DNA from: Symsagittifera roscoffensis
Lineage: Eukaryota > Xenacoelomorpha > Acoela > Convolutidae
Direction of reading: 5' to 3'
Assembly (NCBI RefSeq): GCF_963678635.1
Contig: NC_087070.1
Location: 10,884,539-10,948,538 of the forward strand
DNA length: 64,000 bases
The position numbers and the translations under genes are program-made. Positions 1-12,509 of the stretch are shown piece by piece (position 1 is the first letter of the stretch; each line of letters opens with the position of its first letter). The notes beneath the pieces are model-generated. The model saw only the letters and a program-made list of their open reading frames with translations. It was not told where the DNA came from and did no database searches.

Positions 1-660
1 AATAGGTTCCCTCAAGTATTGAGATTTGCTACAGCTTTCTGGTGATGAGTTTAGTATGTTATGTTTTTTGGCGCATAATTTTCCAGAAAATCAATTTTGA
101 AAGCTTCTATACAGTGATATATTATCTGATATACAGTGATGTATTAAAATGTGCGAGTTTTCATGATGATGTTTCCGATTGAAGTTTAGAAAATGTGTTT
201 TTTTTTTCAATTTTTTCTGAGACATACACCTCGGTTTTATAACACCATATTCAACTCCCGGTGATGAGTGAGACCACTGAGTTTTATAAGAAAATTTTAC
301 TTTTGTTTTTTAAGCTAGGGTATGGACATCCTCGTTTTTTTATGTTTATTTAGTTAAGCGGCGTCGTGGAAGTTAAAATCCTTACTATGCTTTTTTCAAC
401 TTGCGGGGGTTTTTCTTTTCTTAAAAGCGTCAATTTTGCTTAGACAAACAGAAATGACAAGCTTTGGCTAAAACAAAAATTTTTTGAAAATCATTTTCTC
501 ATTTTTGACACCTGAAATTGCTGCGAAGCAAAATTAAATTTACTCTGAAATTTGTATAACCCAGAATATCAATTCCAAAAATTAGCCTAATTTAGCTCTG
601 TCTCAGCCATCTCTTTTCACAATCATCCTTTTGCACAAGAGGTTTTATGAAATTTTTTTT
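1..660. other. AT-rich non-coding flank
   Basis: I see no coding exon, RNA gene or recognisable transposon here. The sequence is rich in A and T runs and abuts the first copy of the tandem duplication at 661. Confidence 0.5.
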
Positions 661-3600
661 GAAAAAGATCATAATTCTTAGTTAGTGGATCTTTAACAAA
701 ATGTTGGGTATACATATTTCCTAGAGGGATCTTCTGAAAACATTAGCCATGAAGCAAACAGAATTCAATCATAAAAAACCTCTCTTCCAATTGATAAATC
801 ATAACAATCGCCTTCATTTTTGATTTTTATTCTCAAAAACTCTCTTTAAAATTATTTATCTCAGTGTTCAAAAATCACGAAAACAACAAATCTTAAGTTC
901 TGGATCTTAAAAACTTCTGGGTGGGCATCTCCTTAAAAGTAAATTTTTAATAAGAATAGCCATGAAGCAAACAAAACATCGACTCCGACTTATATGCTCC
1001 GACAATCATAACATTCACATTTCTTTTCGAATTGAATGACCCTATTTTTTTCTAGAAAGTTTTTCTCCCACTATTTAAGAATAAACTTTACGAAGTTTAC
1101 AAAGTTCTTTAAAAAGCTAAAAACTTTTAAAAACTAAAATTTTTATTGAGAGTTCCAAACCTAATATTTTGAACATTTGATAAAAATTTTTGCAACATTT
1201 TCATATGCGTTTTTTGATCAAAACTAAAGTAGAAAAACCATCTCAAGTTTCAAGCTTTCTGAACAAAATTCTGGACAATGCTACTGCTCAGCTGCATCTT
1301 GTTGCAGCCAGTCAAGTCAAAGTGTAGCTACGAAAAATCTTCTTATAAAAAACTTAATTTCACTTTTATTTTGCATTGCTTTCATCATTGTAACATAGGA
1401 GAGACGGCAACAGGTCGTTACTAATGAAACAAATATTTTCCAACCACGAAATGTTTAAATTTTTGTGAAAAAATATGTTGCGAGCAAGCAACAGTTCTTA
1501 AGCTACTAATTGGATCATCGGACAACCGATAAGAACTAGGTCTAGCTCGAAAGAATTTTTGAAATGATGATAACACTATTTAATTTGGGGATGAAGTCCT
1601 ATTTGTCGACTGAACGTATTGAATCGTATTTGTAAATGGAAATTTTTGTAGCATTACGAGGCCAAACTGTGCACTGGGTAGGCGCACAATTTTATGTTTG
1701 TATGTTCCTGGAATCCAGGGACAAGTCTTTAAACATGTTAAAATTTTGTCGGGACGATAAAAGGAAAGTAAAGATCAAAAGAAGAACAAAGGGAGCGTTC
1801 TTGTTGCCGATTCCACTTGCAATGCACAAAATGCACAGTTTGGCCTCATAATGAGCTCTACATATCTTCTCAGTTTGCGTTAGTGATTGATTTTTTTTTG
1901 ATATTTTGATTTATGGATTTGATTAAACTGAGTTTGAATCTTTTACTAGAAGAAACATCAAAGATAATCAGATACTTAGTGTCGTTATTGAAAAAATTTT
2001 CAATCAAATCAAAGTTTATTTCACTTTTAGATTTGAAAGGTTACGTCTATAAGTTTTTCTCAAGTTTGCTCTCTCTCAGTTTTTGAGTTTTATCATTTGG
2101 AAACATTTTTTGAAAAGTTTTGCAAGAACCTTAAGATTCTAAAAAAATAAACCGTTCCACGCTGATATTCGTTTTTCCAAGATTTTTATTTCCGTTTTGT
2201 GATCAACACGAAATAGGAAAAATCATCTCATGTCTGCGAACCTCTGGATAATTCAATTGCTCAGCTGAATTTTGTAATCAAGTCAAGTAAAAATTAGAAT
2301 GCAATGTCTGCGAAAACCTTCTTTAGAAAAAATCGAAAACACTCGTTAAATTACATTGCTTTCGTTGTTGTAATATTGGAGCGCCAATGAAAAGTCGCTT
2401 CTAAAAAAATAATTAGATGGCGAATAAAAAAACTCGAACAAGCAGCAAACCCTTGGCTTTTCTTTTTCTTTTTTGACAAAAGGTTGAAGTTTGGTCTAGC
2501 TCGAAAGAGCTTAATTCTACCTTTAAAATTCGGTACTTATAGTTTCTCATAAGTAAATAAATAATAACACTGAATAAGACTTCCAACTGTTTTCGAACTG
2601 CTCTGGAGCCAATAACTTATTGAGTTCACTTAAAAAAAATTTCCATGTCTTGCCACTCCATACCACTCATTTAAACTCCCATTGTGTCTTCCATCGATTT
2701 ATTTTCAAAAAAACTGAGTCACTTCAGCAATGTAAAGTAGACATTCTAGAATTATCTAGAGAAAACTGATGAACTAGCTTCTGTGATTTTTTGTTATCTC
2801 TTTTCCACATTTATTTACTTGTTCAAAAGCCATGTTGCTTTTAACACTCGCAATTTTCAAATTTCGTTAGCACGATGATTGTGAAGTTGTTCTCTTATGA
2901 AAAAGATCATAATTCTTAGTTAGTGGATCTTTAACAAAATGTTGGGTATACATATTTCCTAGAGGGATCTTCTGAAAACATTAGCCATGAAGCAAACAGA
3001 ATTCAATCATAAAAAACCTCTCTTCCAATTGATAAATCATAACAATCGCCTTCATTTTTGATTTTTATTCTCAAAAACTCTCTTTAAAATTATTTATCTC
3101 AGTGTTCAAAAATCACGAAAACAACAAATCTTAAGTTCTGGATCTTAAAAACTTCTGGGTGGGCATCTCCTTAAAAGTAAATTTTTAATAAGAATAGCCA
3201 TGAAGCAAACAAAACATCGACTCCGACTTATATGCTCCGACAATCATAACATTCACATTTCTTTTCGAATTGAATGACCTTATTTTTTTCTAGAAAGTTT
3301 TTCTCCCACCATTTAAGAATAAACTTTACGAAGTTTACAAAGTTCTTTAAAAAGCTAAAAACTTTTAAAAACTAAAATTTTTAGTGAGAGTTCCAAACCT
3401 AATATTTTGAACATTTGATAAAAATTTTTGCAACATTTTCATATGCGTTTTTTGATCAAAACTAAAGTAGAAAAACCATCTCAAGTTTCAAGCTTTCTGA
3501 ACAAAATTCTGGACAATGCTACTGCTCAGCTGCATCTTGTTGCAGCCAGTCAAGTCAAAGTGTAGTTACGAAAAATCTTCTTATAAAAAACTTAATTTCA

Positions 3601-5139
3601 CTTTTATTTTGCATTGCTTTCATCATTGTAACATAGGAGAGACGGCAACAGGTCGTTACTAATGAAACAAATATTTTCCAACCACGAAATGTTTAAATTT
3701 TTGTGAAAAAATATGTTGCGAGCAAGCAACAGTTCTTAAGCTACTAATTGGATCATCGGACAACCGATAAGAACTAGGTCTAGCTCGAAAGAATTTTTGA
3801 AATGATGATAACACTATTTAATTTGGGGATGAAGTCCTATTTGTCGACTGAACGTATTGAATCGTATTTGTAAATGGAAATTTTTGTAGCATTACGAGGC
3901 CAAACTGTGCACTGGATAGGCGCACAATTTTATGTTTGTATGTTCCTGGAATCCAGGGACAAGTCTTTAAACATGTTAAAATTTTGTCGGGACGATAAAA
4001 GGAAAGTAAAGATCAAAAGAAGAACAAAGGGAGCGTTCTTGTTGCCGATTCCACTTGCAATGCACAAAATGCACAGTTTGGCCTCATAATGAGCTCTACA
4101 TATCTTCTCAGTTTGCGTTAGTGATTGATTTTTTTTTGATATTTTGATTTATGGATTTGATTAAACTGAGTTTGAATCTTTTACTAGAAGAAACATCAAA
4201 GATAATCAGATACTTAGTGTCGTTATTGAAAAAAATTTCAATCAAATCAAAGTTTATTTCACTTTTAGATTTGAAAGGTTACGTCTATAAGTTTTTCTCA
4301 AGTTTGCTCTCTCTCAGTTTTTGAGTTTTATCATTTGGAAACATTTTTTGAAAAGTTTTGCAAGAACCTTAAGATTCTAAAAAAATAAACTGTTCCACGC
4401 TGATATTCGTTTTTCCAAGATTTTTATTTCCGTTTTGTGATCAACACGAAATAGGAAAAATCATCTCATGTCTGCGAACCTCTGGATAATTCAATTGCTC
4501 AGCTGCATTTTGTAATCAAGTCAAGTAAAAATTAGAATGCAATGTCTGCGAAAACCTTCTTTAGAAAAAATCGAAAACACTCGTTAAATTACATTGCTTT
4601 CGTTGTTGTAATATTGGAGCGCCAATGAAAAGTCGCTTCTAAAAAAATAATTAGATGGCGAATAAAAAAACTCGAACAAGCAGCAAACCCTTGGCTTTTC
4701 TTTTTCTTTTTTGACAAAAGGTTGAAGTTTGGTCTAGCTCGAAAGAGCTTAATTCTACCTTTAAAAATCGGTACTTATAGTTTCTCATAAGTAAATAAAT
4801 AATAACACTGAATAAGACTTCCAACTGTTTTCGAACTGCTCTGGAGCCAATAACTTATTGAGTTCACTTAAAAAAAAAATTCCATGTCTTGCCACTCCAT
4901 ACCACTCATTTAAACTCCCATTTTGTCTTCCATCAATTTATTTTCAAAAAAACTGAGTCACTTCAGCAATGTAAAGTAGACATTCTAGAATTATCTAGAG
5001 AAAAATGATGAACTAGCTTCTGTGATTTTTTTGTTATCTCTTTTCCACATTTATTTACTTGTTCAAAAGCCATGTTGCTTTTAACACTCGCAATTTTCAA
5101 ATTTCGTTAGCACGATGATTGTGAAGTTGTTCTCTTATG
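661..5139. repeat. 2.24-kb tandem segmental duplication, two near-identical copies
   Basis: Copy A (661-2898) and copy B (2899-5139) align with an offset of 2238 bp over their whole length, with only scattered single-base differences and one or two homopolymer length changes. One difference changes G to A at about position 3917 of copy B relative to copy A. The copies abut directly and no target-site duplication or terminal motif marks a transposon. Each holds the same 71-codon open frame (1636-1851 and 3874-4089), which has no recognisable domain, sits in AT-rich DNA and is probably chance. A recent unequal-crossover duplication is the simplest reading. Two haplotypes assembled in series would look the same. 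Confidence 0.93.
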
Positions 5140-5400
5140 AAAATTCATTCGCATAACATTTTTTTTCTTTTTTTGTTCGTAATCTTTTTTAAAAAGAAAT
5201 AAATTTACCATAGATAAATTTTCGGCAAATTGGAGGGAAGCAATTTCGTGGAAATTGTAACCTCTCAATCGCATTTCCGAATTTTTTGTCTGGTTCAGAT
5301 ACACATCTTTCAGATAAATTTCTTCAGGTAAATTTGGTAAGGATCTCAAAGTTTTTACTGAATCAGGCACTAGAAACAAGATCAACAGTAGCAAAATCCA
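5060..5400 (+). repeat. Diverged repeat, left member (partner at 6740-7000)
   Basis: A stretch starting with AAGCCATGTTGCTTTTAACA and running through the right edge of the tandem duplication resembles 6740-7000, which begins with nearly the same words (GCCATGTTGCTTTATACAC). The two share the same order of short blocks (CGCAATTTT, ATTCATTCGC, TTGGAGG, TTTCAGAT) with many substitutions and indels. This looks like an older duplication of the same neighbourhood that later spawned the 2.24-kb repeat. No coding function is visible. Confidence 0.5.
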
Positions 5401-5954
5401 TGCCTAGTGACCGACAGAACGACAAAAAGTTTACCTCCAAACTAAGCTTTTTCTACAGCTCTTTTTCATTAATTTTCCCCAAAATTAGTTTTTTTCGAGA
5501 TATTTGATTTTTTCGAGATACTTTTTTTGAGTTATAGTGCTCTTTCCATTTTTGATATGGTTGATTTCAAAATCACATTACTTGTAAAAGGTGGTTGTAT
5601 CTATTCCGGAACATTTCAAGATCTTTTTTTCAACAATGCTGAACTTTGTCTTGCGATCAATTCGTATTTGAATTAAAAAGTAGTTTTTTGTCATCTTATC
5701 GAGATTTTTAACTGAAACAAACTTTTCAGCCGTTTAATTTACACGCAATTTACTTCTAGCAATAAACATTTTACCATATTCTGTTCCCTTGTGAACACAA
5801 TTTTTTTAGGCATGCTTGCAGGTGACTACTATTTTTTATATTGCTTTCAAAGCGTTATATTGCTTCGTCATAGCGTTTTGTCTATGATTTCCAAGATCTT
5901 GAGTTCTTTGTTTTAATTTTATGAATCAACAAAATTTCGCCCGAAATTTATGAA

Positions 5955-6152
5955 TTAACAAAAGAACGGATTCATACTGAACTCTTCCGAAAGTTCATTA
6001 TTAATGTGTTCATGATTTCCGAGAATTGTTTCATTGCTCACCGACGACAAGTTCGTTTCATTTGATGTTTCGGCTTCACGAGGAAATAACTCATTGATGC
6101 TGTCAGCAATTGTTTTACGAATAGCCAAGTAGGGACTTCGATCCCTCTCAAA
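5955..6152 (-). CDS. Putative terminal coding exon of an unidentified host gene
   Basis: Read on the minus strand, 6152 down to 5955 is an uninterrupted 65-codon frame ending in TAA. It follows directly after a T-rich splice acceptor (TTTCTATTTTTAG). The composition is protein-like and acidic, with S, N and E richness toward the end and the C-terminal residues SMNPFFC. There is no internal start, as expected for a last exon. I do not recognise a family. The upstream exon was not located with confidence: 6240-6490 on the same strand has open frames and an acceptor-like ATTTTCAG, but no frame there clearly joins. Support is only the open frame plus splice signal, so it could be chance or a pseudogene exon. 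Confidence 0.4.
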   Translation of the reverse strand, partial: FERDRSPYLAIRKTIADSINELFPREAETSNETNLSSVSNETILGNHEHINNELSEEFSMNPFFC

Positions 6153-7990
6153 CTAAAAATAGAAATTGATTTCCTATACAAAAGTACTAGAAAAAGCATA
6201 CTTTTGAGTAAGATAAAAAAACGTTTGCAAAACTGGCATTTAATTGAAACTTTTGGAGAAAAAATGTGAAACGCGTGAACTGAAGATAATTTTTATTTGA
6301 TACAAATTCAGTTTTTTGTCGAAAATGTTTTTACAAGAGCGACTGTTTTGTGAAATATTATTTCTACAAGTAAATATGGTGTTACTAGTTCCATTTTTGA
6401 TTTTATCTTCTGCCAACTGTTCTGATAGCAATATCGTTGATGCCAAGTCCACTTATAATTTTTTCTCAGTTCTTGCATGTGAAAAAACACTGAAAATTTT
6501 TCTGATTTTCTTGTAAAAATTTTTTAGTAAGTATAACTTACAAAAGATTATCCGAAAACTTACAGAAAAAAAACTACTTGTAATAATCTCAAAGACACAG
6601 AATGGAAATCATTTTGACACTGCTGTCAAAAATTTAGTTTTTGCGACGACTGATTTTTTCCACTGAGACTTTTTGTGAACTTCAAGTAACCAATTCATAA
6701 GTTGTTTATCTTAAAAAAGATAATCTGATGGGGTCCTTTAATTCGTAAGCCATGTTGCTTTATACACTTGCAATTTTTTGTTTTTGTTGGCATTATGATT
6801 ACTTTAATGCTGCTGGGATATAAGACTGGATCTGAGTTCATTCGCTTAATAATTATTTTTCTTTCTTTTTTGAATAAAATTAAACTACCCGTAGTAAAGT
6901 TTTGCTACATTGGAGGTTACAAATTTTTTGAAATTGCAACTTCTCATCCGCCTTTCAGATCTTTCATCTCTTTTCTTTCATAAATTTTCCTTGGTCAACT
7001 ACAACTCTTAAGGTAAGAATTTTTTGACTTCTGATTTTAAAGCGTGCAAAGTGTTTCTAGTATAGTATTTTTTTGTTTGAACTCCGACCAGTAAACCGAA
7101 AGTCAGTTTTTTGTTCACTGATTTCTCCAGATATACTTTTTTTAATTAATTCAATTTTCTATTATGAAACACAAATACAAATCATTGCTTAAAAATTGTA
7201 GCTATTTTTATTAAAGAGCTGCCAAACAGCAAGTAGTTTTTGCAAATTTTAGTTTTTTTTACATAGTATTACTCGTTTTTTATATGCAACCTCTGTCTGA
7301 TGGCAAAATTTAGACCATCTAAAGGTTTTTTTATATTGGTTTATTATTCCGACTTTTCAAGATGGGATGGAATGTTTGAGTTGGTGTGTTTTTTTGATTT
7401 TACCAAACTGGTGACCGGCACACAAGACAACAGCCGCTCAGGCGACAACCGTTTTTGATCAAAAATTGAGAAGACGCTACAGGCATTTCTAAACATTGTA
7501 ATTTTGTGAATTTTAAGTCGCATAAATTCGAATTGCTCGTTTTACATATAATAACGCTTATTTGTCGTCTTAAAGTCTTGTCGCCTTAATGGCAGGTCGT
7601 TTTTCACCTAGCACTAACCGAACTGTTTTGGATTGGAGGTTTTTTGTGATTTTTAACAGTCTTTTTGACTTGAGTTCAAATACTAAGAGATGTTTAACTT
7701 ATTATAATTTTTTCGTAAAATTATATGGGTGTGAAAATTGTCATTTTGACTATTATTGGTGACTTAACACGCGATAAATGTAGTTGTTTCGTTGCACTGA
7801 GACGTTTATCTTTTGACTATTTTATCGTTGGACTGAGCAGAATGTTTATCAGGCTAAAAATCATTGCTAGGTGTGAAATAAAAGTACTTACGCTAGGTAG
7901 CATATGAGGAGATTTTTTCTTTTTTCTTTTTCTTATTTCATTTTTTTCTTCTTTAAAATCTTTGTCGTTTTTTTTTTCATTTTCTTCAGA

Positions 7991-8500
7991 ACAATGACTT
8001 ATTCCTTGGACTTAATGGGCAGTCGAAACATTCAAAGCTTTGTCACGACACTAACAGTCTTGCTATCAGCACAAAAAACCGGCTCTTTGCTATAACAAAA
8101 AAAAAATTGCCTTCGTTGCTTACACCTAATCGATTATATTCAACAAAAGTTCTCAGTTTTTAGCTTATTGACTATAATGGCAAAACTTTGTCAATCAATT
8201 TATTCTATGCGAGAAAATTCGGGCAAGTAGTCATTCGCTCACCTCCAGATGACTGTCTGTTTTGCGTCACTTCTGAATCGATGTCTCTAAACAAAGCATT
8301 GAAAAAGCCCGTGAAGCTCAAGTTGATTACAAAAAAAATTATTTTGTGGCGACAACATGTGAAATGTCTTTTCTTTTTTCAGCTGGGACAATTTTGTGCT
8401 GGCAAGCGAGCACGTAGATCTAGTGCGAAACATTCTTCCAACAGCGAAAATTCGACGAGACGAAAATGGAGCAATGGAAGATTGGTATTTGAAACAGGTT
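7991..8500 (+). CDS. Putative spliced host gene fragment, two to three exons
   Basis: Three stretches look exonic. The first starts at 7991 after the acceptor TTTTCATTTTCTTCAG and stays open to about 8150 (begins NNDLFLGLNGQ). The second starts near 8166 after TTTTTAG and is open through about 8310 (LIDYNGKTLSINLFYARKFG, then RSPPDDCLFCVTSE), with a possible GTGAAG donor at about 8310. The third lies between a strong acceptor (CTTTTTTCAG, ending 8382) and a GTTGCA donor after 8497. Two frames are open in the third exon and the phase could not be settled: one begins WDNFVLASEHVDL and the other continues as LGQFCAGKR. I do not recognise the protein. The exons could belong to one small gene with introns under 100 bp, typical of nematodes. 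Confidence 0.4.
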
Positions 8501-8679
8501 GCATACCCCTACTATTATTGAGATCTGGCTTTCGAAGCATTGCAATCAGAGTTTTTTTTACAATAGTGCCTGGTTTTGGCTTTCTGCCTTTTTTGACTTC
8601 ATGCACTCAAGTTTTTTCCCTTCAGTGGCCGTATTTTTGTGCGCAATATTTTAATGTTTTACCATATTTTTAGTTATGT

Positions 8680-9430
8680 GGGTTTGAAGTTTGTGCGTCG
8701 TTTTTTTTTGCAAAAAACACACAACACCCCGCAATGGCAAAACTGAGGTTACAATGATGTTAATCAATTTTTTAAAAAATTTTATGCAAGTAAAAATTCG
8801 AGTTAATGTAATTCAATTAGACAATAAAATGGATAATATAGTGAATTTATACAAGTAAGAAAAATCTAATAAACACCTAGACAATTGATTTTTTTTTGCG
8901 GAAAAAATCTGTTTAGAATTTGTATAGAATCCGTATAAAATCAATCAAAATCAATTGTAATACACTTTCCAAAAAAATCGATTGTATTGTCTCAAAAATG
9001 GGTTAAAACGTCAAAAAAAATGATTTTTTCTTGAACTTAAAAGAATGAAAGGCAATCTGGACAATTACAGCTGCGCAATAAAATGAAAAGAAAAGTTGGA
9101 AAAAGTTTAGTTTAAGAATAAACAAAAACCAGTGGAAATCTTTCTGAAATCCAACTGATCGATCCATAACCGAGAAAAGACCGATTGGATGAAACTTTTC
9201 ATTCAATCGATAACATTTAGTTTTTGTCGACGATTGTTGAACATCAAAAACCCATTGATTCAGTAACAAGTAAAATTGACACCAATTAACAATTTTTTTT
9301 CGTTCCCCTCCCCCTTGTGGTGCCTAGTGGATAACTGAAAGTCCAATACAGATCCAATATTGAAGTAGTTTGGTAAGTTTTATCTGTATCTGTTTGAATT
9401 ATTTAGTGAGCATATATAACTAAAAAGCAT
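8680..9430. other. Gene-free AT-rich stretch
   Basis: No exon, RNA gene or transposon signature was recognised. The stretch contains short inverted words around ATCAATTG but no extended palindrome. Confidence 0.4.
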
Positions 9431-9664
9431 CAGTCATTAGGTACTCACAGGGATCGAGTTCACGGGCCCTAAGGCCCCTCGTAGAGGCGTCCCATAAGGT
9501 AGACTTTTACAGTTTAAGTTGACGAGAAAGAAAAGGCAGGAAAAGGCGCCAATATTTTTTCGTCCTTTCCACGAGTCCTTCGGCAGTTTCGATGGCTCTC
9601 GTAACCTGGCTGATCCTCATTTGGAAGGACTTGATCTCCTCGTTGTGTGTATCCATCCACGGGT

Positions 9665-10645
9665 TCAGGTTTGTCTTTTCCACATGACCGCAAATGTTTT
9701 TCCCGCCTCTCTCACTTTTTTGATTAGATCTTTCCACGTCATCTCAGAACGACTCAATGCCTCGCCAACCGATGTCCGAAACTGCTGTTTCGTGGCCGGG
9801 TCCCTCAGCTTGTCCCAGTTGATGTTTGTGCTTCTCTGCTGTCTCCTCTCGGGCTCCTTCCTCGGTTTCTGCAGCCAGCACTCCATCATCTTTGGTTTGT
9901 GGTCAGACAGTGTCCGGCTCGTCGTCTCTGTTCTCACGTTCTTCACCAAACGGCTACGTTGGTTTTGTCTTGTCATGAAACCGTCTATCTCGTGCCCGCT
10001 TTTCCTAGCTGGGCATTTCCAAGTTCCCCTCTTCTTGTGTCGGAAGAAAGAGTTTGTCCACCCCAGTTTGTGTTCATGACACCAATTTATCAAGTCGTTG
10101 CCCGCGGCGTTCGTGTTGCCAAGGCCGTATGCTCCGGCCACCTTGTCCTGTGTCCTCCTATTTGTGTCGCCTATGCTAGAGTTCCAGTCACCTCCGATGA
10201 TCAGTTTTATGTGCTTGTCGCATCCGAGGATCTGTTCGTTCAGTTCTTCCCTGTAACTCGCGAACTCCACAGGGTCGGCGTTCCACAGTGGCTGGTACGC
10301 AGCGACAAACTTGACCCCATCCGCATCCACTGACGTGCTTCTCTCGCCATGTTTTCGTCTGTATCCTTGGTCCTTCCAATTTGTCACCCAAACGTCTCTC
10401 AGAAAGATGCCGCTCTTCTTGCCGTGCACTAGGACCCCGTACAAGTCTCCCGACTTGATCCATTGGAGACCTTCCGCCTCTTCGTGAAGCTCCGTGAATA
10501 GGATGACCTCCACCTCTCTCTTTGTCGCCTCTTTCAGAATTTCGGCGAAGCGGTTTCTCCTCGGGAAAGTGACTCTCGCCCTTTGCATGTTCCACGTCCA
10601 AATGATGGTCGCTTTCCTCTTCCCCATCATCGTAGCTCTGTCCAA
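9665..10645 (-). pseudogene. LINE APE-type endonuclease domain
   Basis: Roughly 325 codons; the first ATG in frame is at 10630. The hallmarks of the endonuclease/exonuclease/phosphatase superfamily appear in order: the Asn in TWNMQRA (near residue 19), the metal-binding Glu in ILFTELHE (about 52), GGDWNSSIG (about 150), HEIDGFMT (about 220) and LSDHKP (about 245). This domain nicks target DNA to prime reverse transcription. All catalytic motifs look intact. The frame ends at 9665, but the protein continues in another frame (9507-9737, beginning around NLNPWMDTHNEEI), so a frameshift lies near 9690-9730. A one-base loss in the C run at 10647-10650 (G run on the minus strand) would also explain why the 2A frame upstream is out of phase. 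Confidence 0.85.
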
Positions 10646-10716
10646 CCCCTTTGGTTTCTTCTTGTTTGTCTCTCTTCTCTTCCTTTCCGTCTTTGTTCTT
10701 TCCTCGTCTCGCCTGC

Positions 10717-10743
10717 GGGGCCTGGATTTTGTTCGATGTCGTT
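10717..10743 (-). other. 2A-like ribosome-skipping motif upstream of the LINE endonuclease
   Basis: The minus strand encodes LSWLRLVNDIEQNPGP. The core matches the established 2A consensus D-[VI]-E-x-N-P-G-P, with the usual L/W-rich upstream residues. In picornaviruses and several LINE clades this peptide makes the ribosome skip the final Gly-Pro bond, so an N-terminal peptide is released from the polyprotein. The frame is preceded by a long basic stretch and followed, after about 30 residues, by a stop near 10617. The endonuclease starts in a different phase, explained by a single-base deletion in the G run. Confidence 0.85.
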
Positions 10744-10964
10744 GACCAGTCTTAGCCAGCTCAACACCCTGCTGTGTCGCCTGGAAAATTTGAGTATCGC
10801 CTTGACTGTCCGTCGGGATCGGCTACTTCCCTTCGGTTTGATAGCGGGTATCGGTCCGAGGGTGTGGCCTAGGCCATCGTCAACCCCGGACCTTGCTCCC
10901 CCCCTGGACTGAATTTTGATTTCTGCGCTCCTCCCCTCTTGCCGAGACCAGTCCTCGAGTAGCC

Positions 10965-11208
<244 letters not shown>

Positions 11209-12509
11209 TACTGCACGTGATGCTGCCTGTGCTCTTCATGATAGTAGTTTAAAAATACAAAACATCAAACTTAAAAAAATAGACGAAAGGAACCTTTACG
11301 GAAAAAGTTGAGTCTCAACAAGAACAGCCTAAATTGTTCATAGAAAAGATTACAGAGTTTAAGGGGTCTTTTGAATCACTTTGTAACAACAAAGACATAG
11401 AAACATTTACCACAGAGATGGAGAAAGGATCAGCTTCTGCTGAGAAAATTATTCGTTTTTTGAAAAATCGTATTCGTGAACACTTACATCGAAAATGTAC
11501 CTCCTCAAAACCTTGAAAATTTGCAAGTTTTGTCAGTGCAACTGATTTGAGAACGAATTATGACACAAATCTTGCCCAAACAAAGAAACTAAAAAAGATG
11601 TTCTTCGCGTGGTTTTATAGGGAGCAGAACAGTCATTGCAAAAGTTTTGACATCCGAAGCTATAGTTTGTTGCTTTTGTTAGACTTGCCAAAGACGACAT
11701 ACTTTTCGCAAAGGTTACAAACAATCCTTCACCGATAAAGTTTTTGAAGATTTTGACATTTCAAGCCAAAATCCCCCAATATTTAATCTGATTGTTACTA
11801 ACATAGAACCGATTGAGTGAAAATCTTACGAGTCTGAACTAATTCACGTTCTTGAGAAGGCGCAATAATGAAAAACCATGAATAATGCACTTCCAGTCTT
11901 TCCAAGCCTAGAGTCACCCCTTATTTATTGCACATTTCAAAATATAAAACTCTGCTCAACTTCAAAAGATGCTTTAGGGAAGAAAAAAAAGGAGAGCATT
12001 TGAGATTTGAACAAATACTGGATGAGGTTAGTATAAAGACAGAATTAGAGAAATTTGATTAAACTATAGATCACACAACCAACCATTTTCATTGAGGCTG
12101 CATTATTGGAAAGGTCTAACATCGTGAAGCCCGCAACTTCCTAGTCTACTTGGATTCAATAAAGTCAGAGTTTGAAATTCTTATCAACAGGTTACAAACA
12201 AGGAAGCTCGAAACCTAGCACATTCACTACCCACTGTCTTTTTGCTCACTATACCGTTGATGTATGTGCAAGGGTTTAGTTTATTTTATTGACCTTAACA
12301 TATTTCGTCGTCAACCGAGTCAGTGGTGCAAGTCGTCGAGTGATAAAAGGAAGCAGAAAAAAGGATCGGGGAAGAACTACTTATTCAGACCGCTCTGATT
12401 CAGGTCGCTCTGATTTCTTTACCGGGAATGAAATTAATTTCCAATTTAAAACCGAGTGAAGCAACTCACAGCTCTTGAGGATTATTTGAAAAACCGCCTT
12501 TAATTGTCA
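11209..12509. other. Probable 5' part of the decayed Polinton, no gene identified
   Basis: A short frame at 11334-11516 (FIEKITEFKGSFESL..., with charged helix-like residues) and scattered open stretches look like eroded coding sequence on the plus strand, but no integrase, packaging ATPase or capsid motif could be recognised. No terminal inverted repeat was found. Assignment to the Polinton rests only on its position ahead of the capsid-like gene. Confidence 0.3.

Larger units (their letters stand above)
9437..10960 (-). mobile_element. LINE (non-LTR retrotransposon) fragment with 2A motif and endonuclease, RT missing
   Basis: On the minus strand the order is a basic N-terminal region, a 2A motif, an APE-type endonuclease, a linker and then a short tail containing GGGCCTTAGGGCCC-like inverted words. 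GC content is clearly higher than in the surrounding DNA. No reverse transcriptase is present between the endonuclease and the end of homology near 9437. LINEs are normally 5'-truncated, so a copy that keeps the 5' part and loses the RT points to an internal or 3' deletion. The upstream end abuts the (ATC)n microsatellite. Clade is uncertain; endonuclease-bearing clades with N-terminal 2A sequences are the natural comparison. Confidence 0.85.

Noticed and set aside
1636-1851. 71-codon ORF repeated at 3874-4089 with one residue change
   Set aside because: Identity is explained by the recent tandem duplication; there is no known domain, no splice context, and the composition resembles background.
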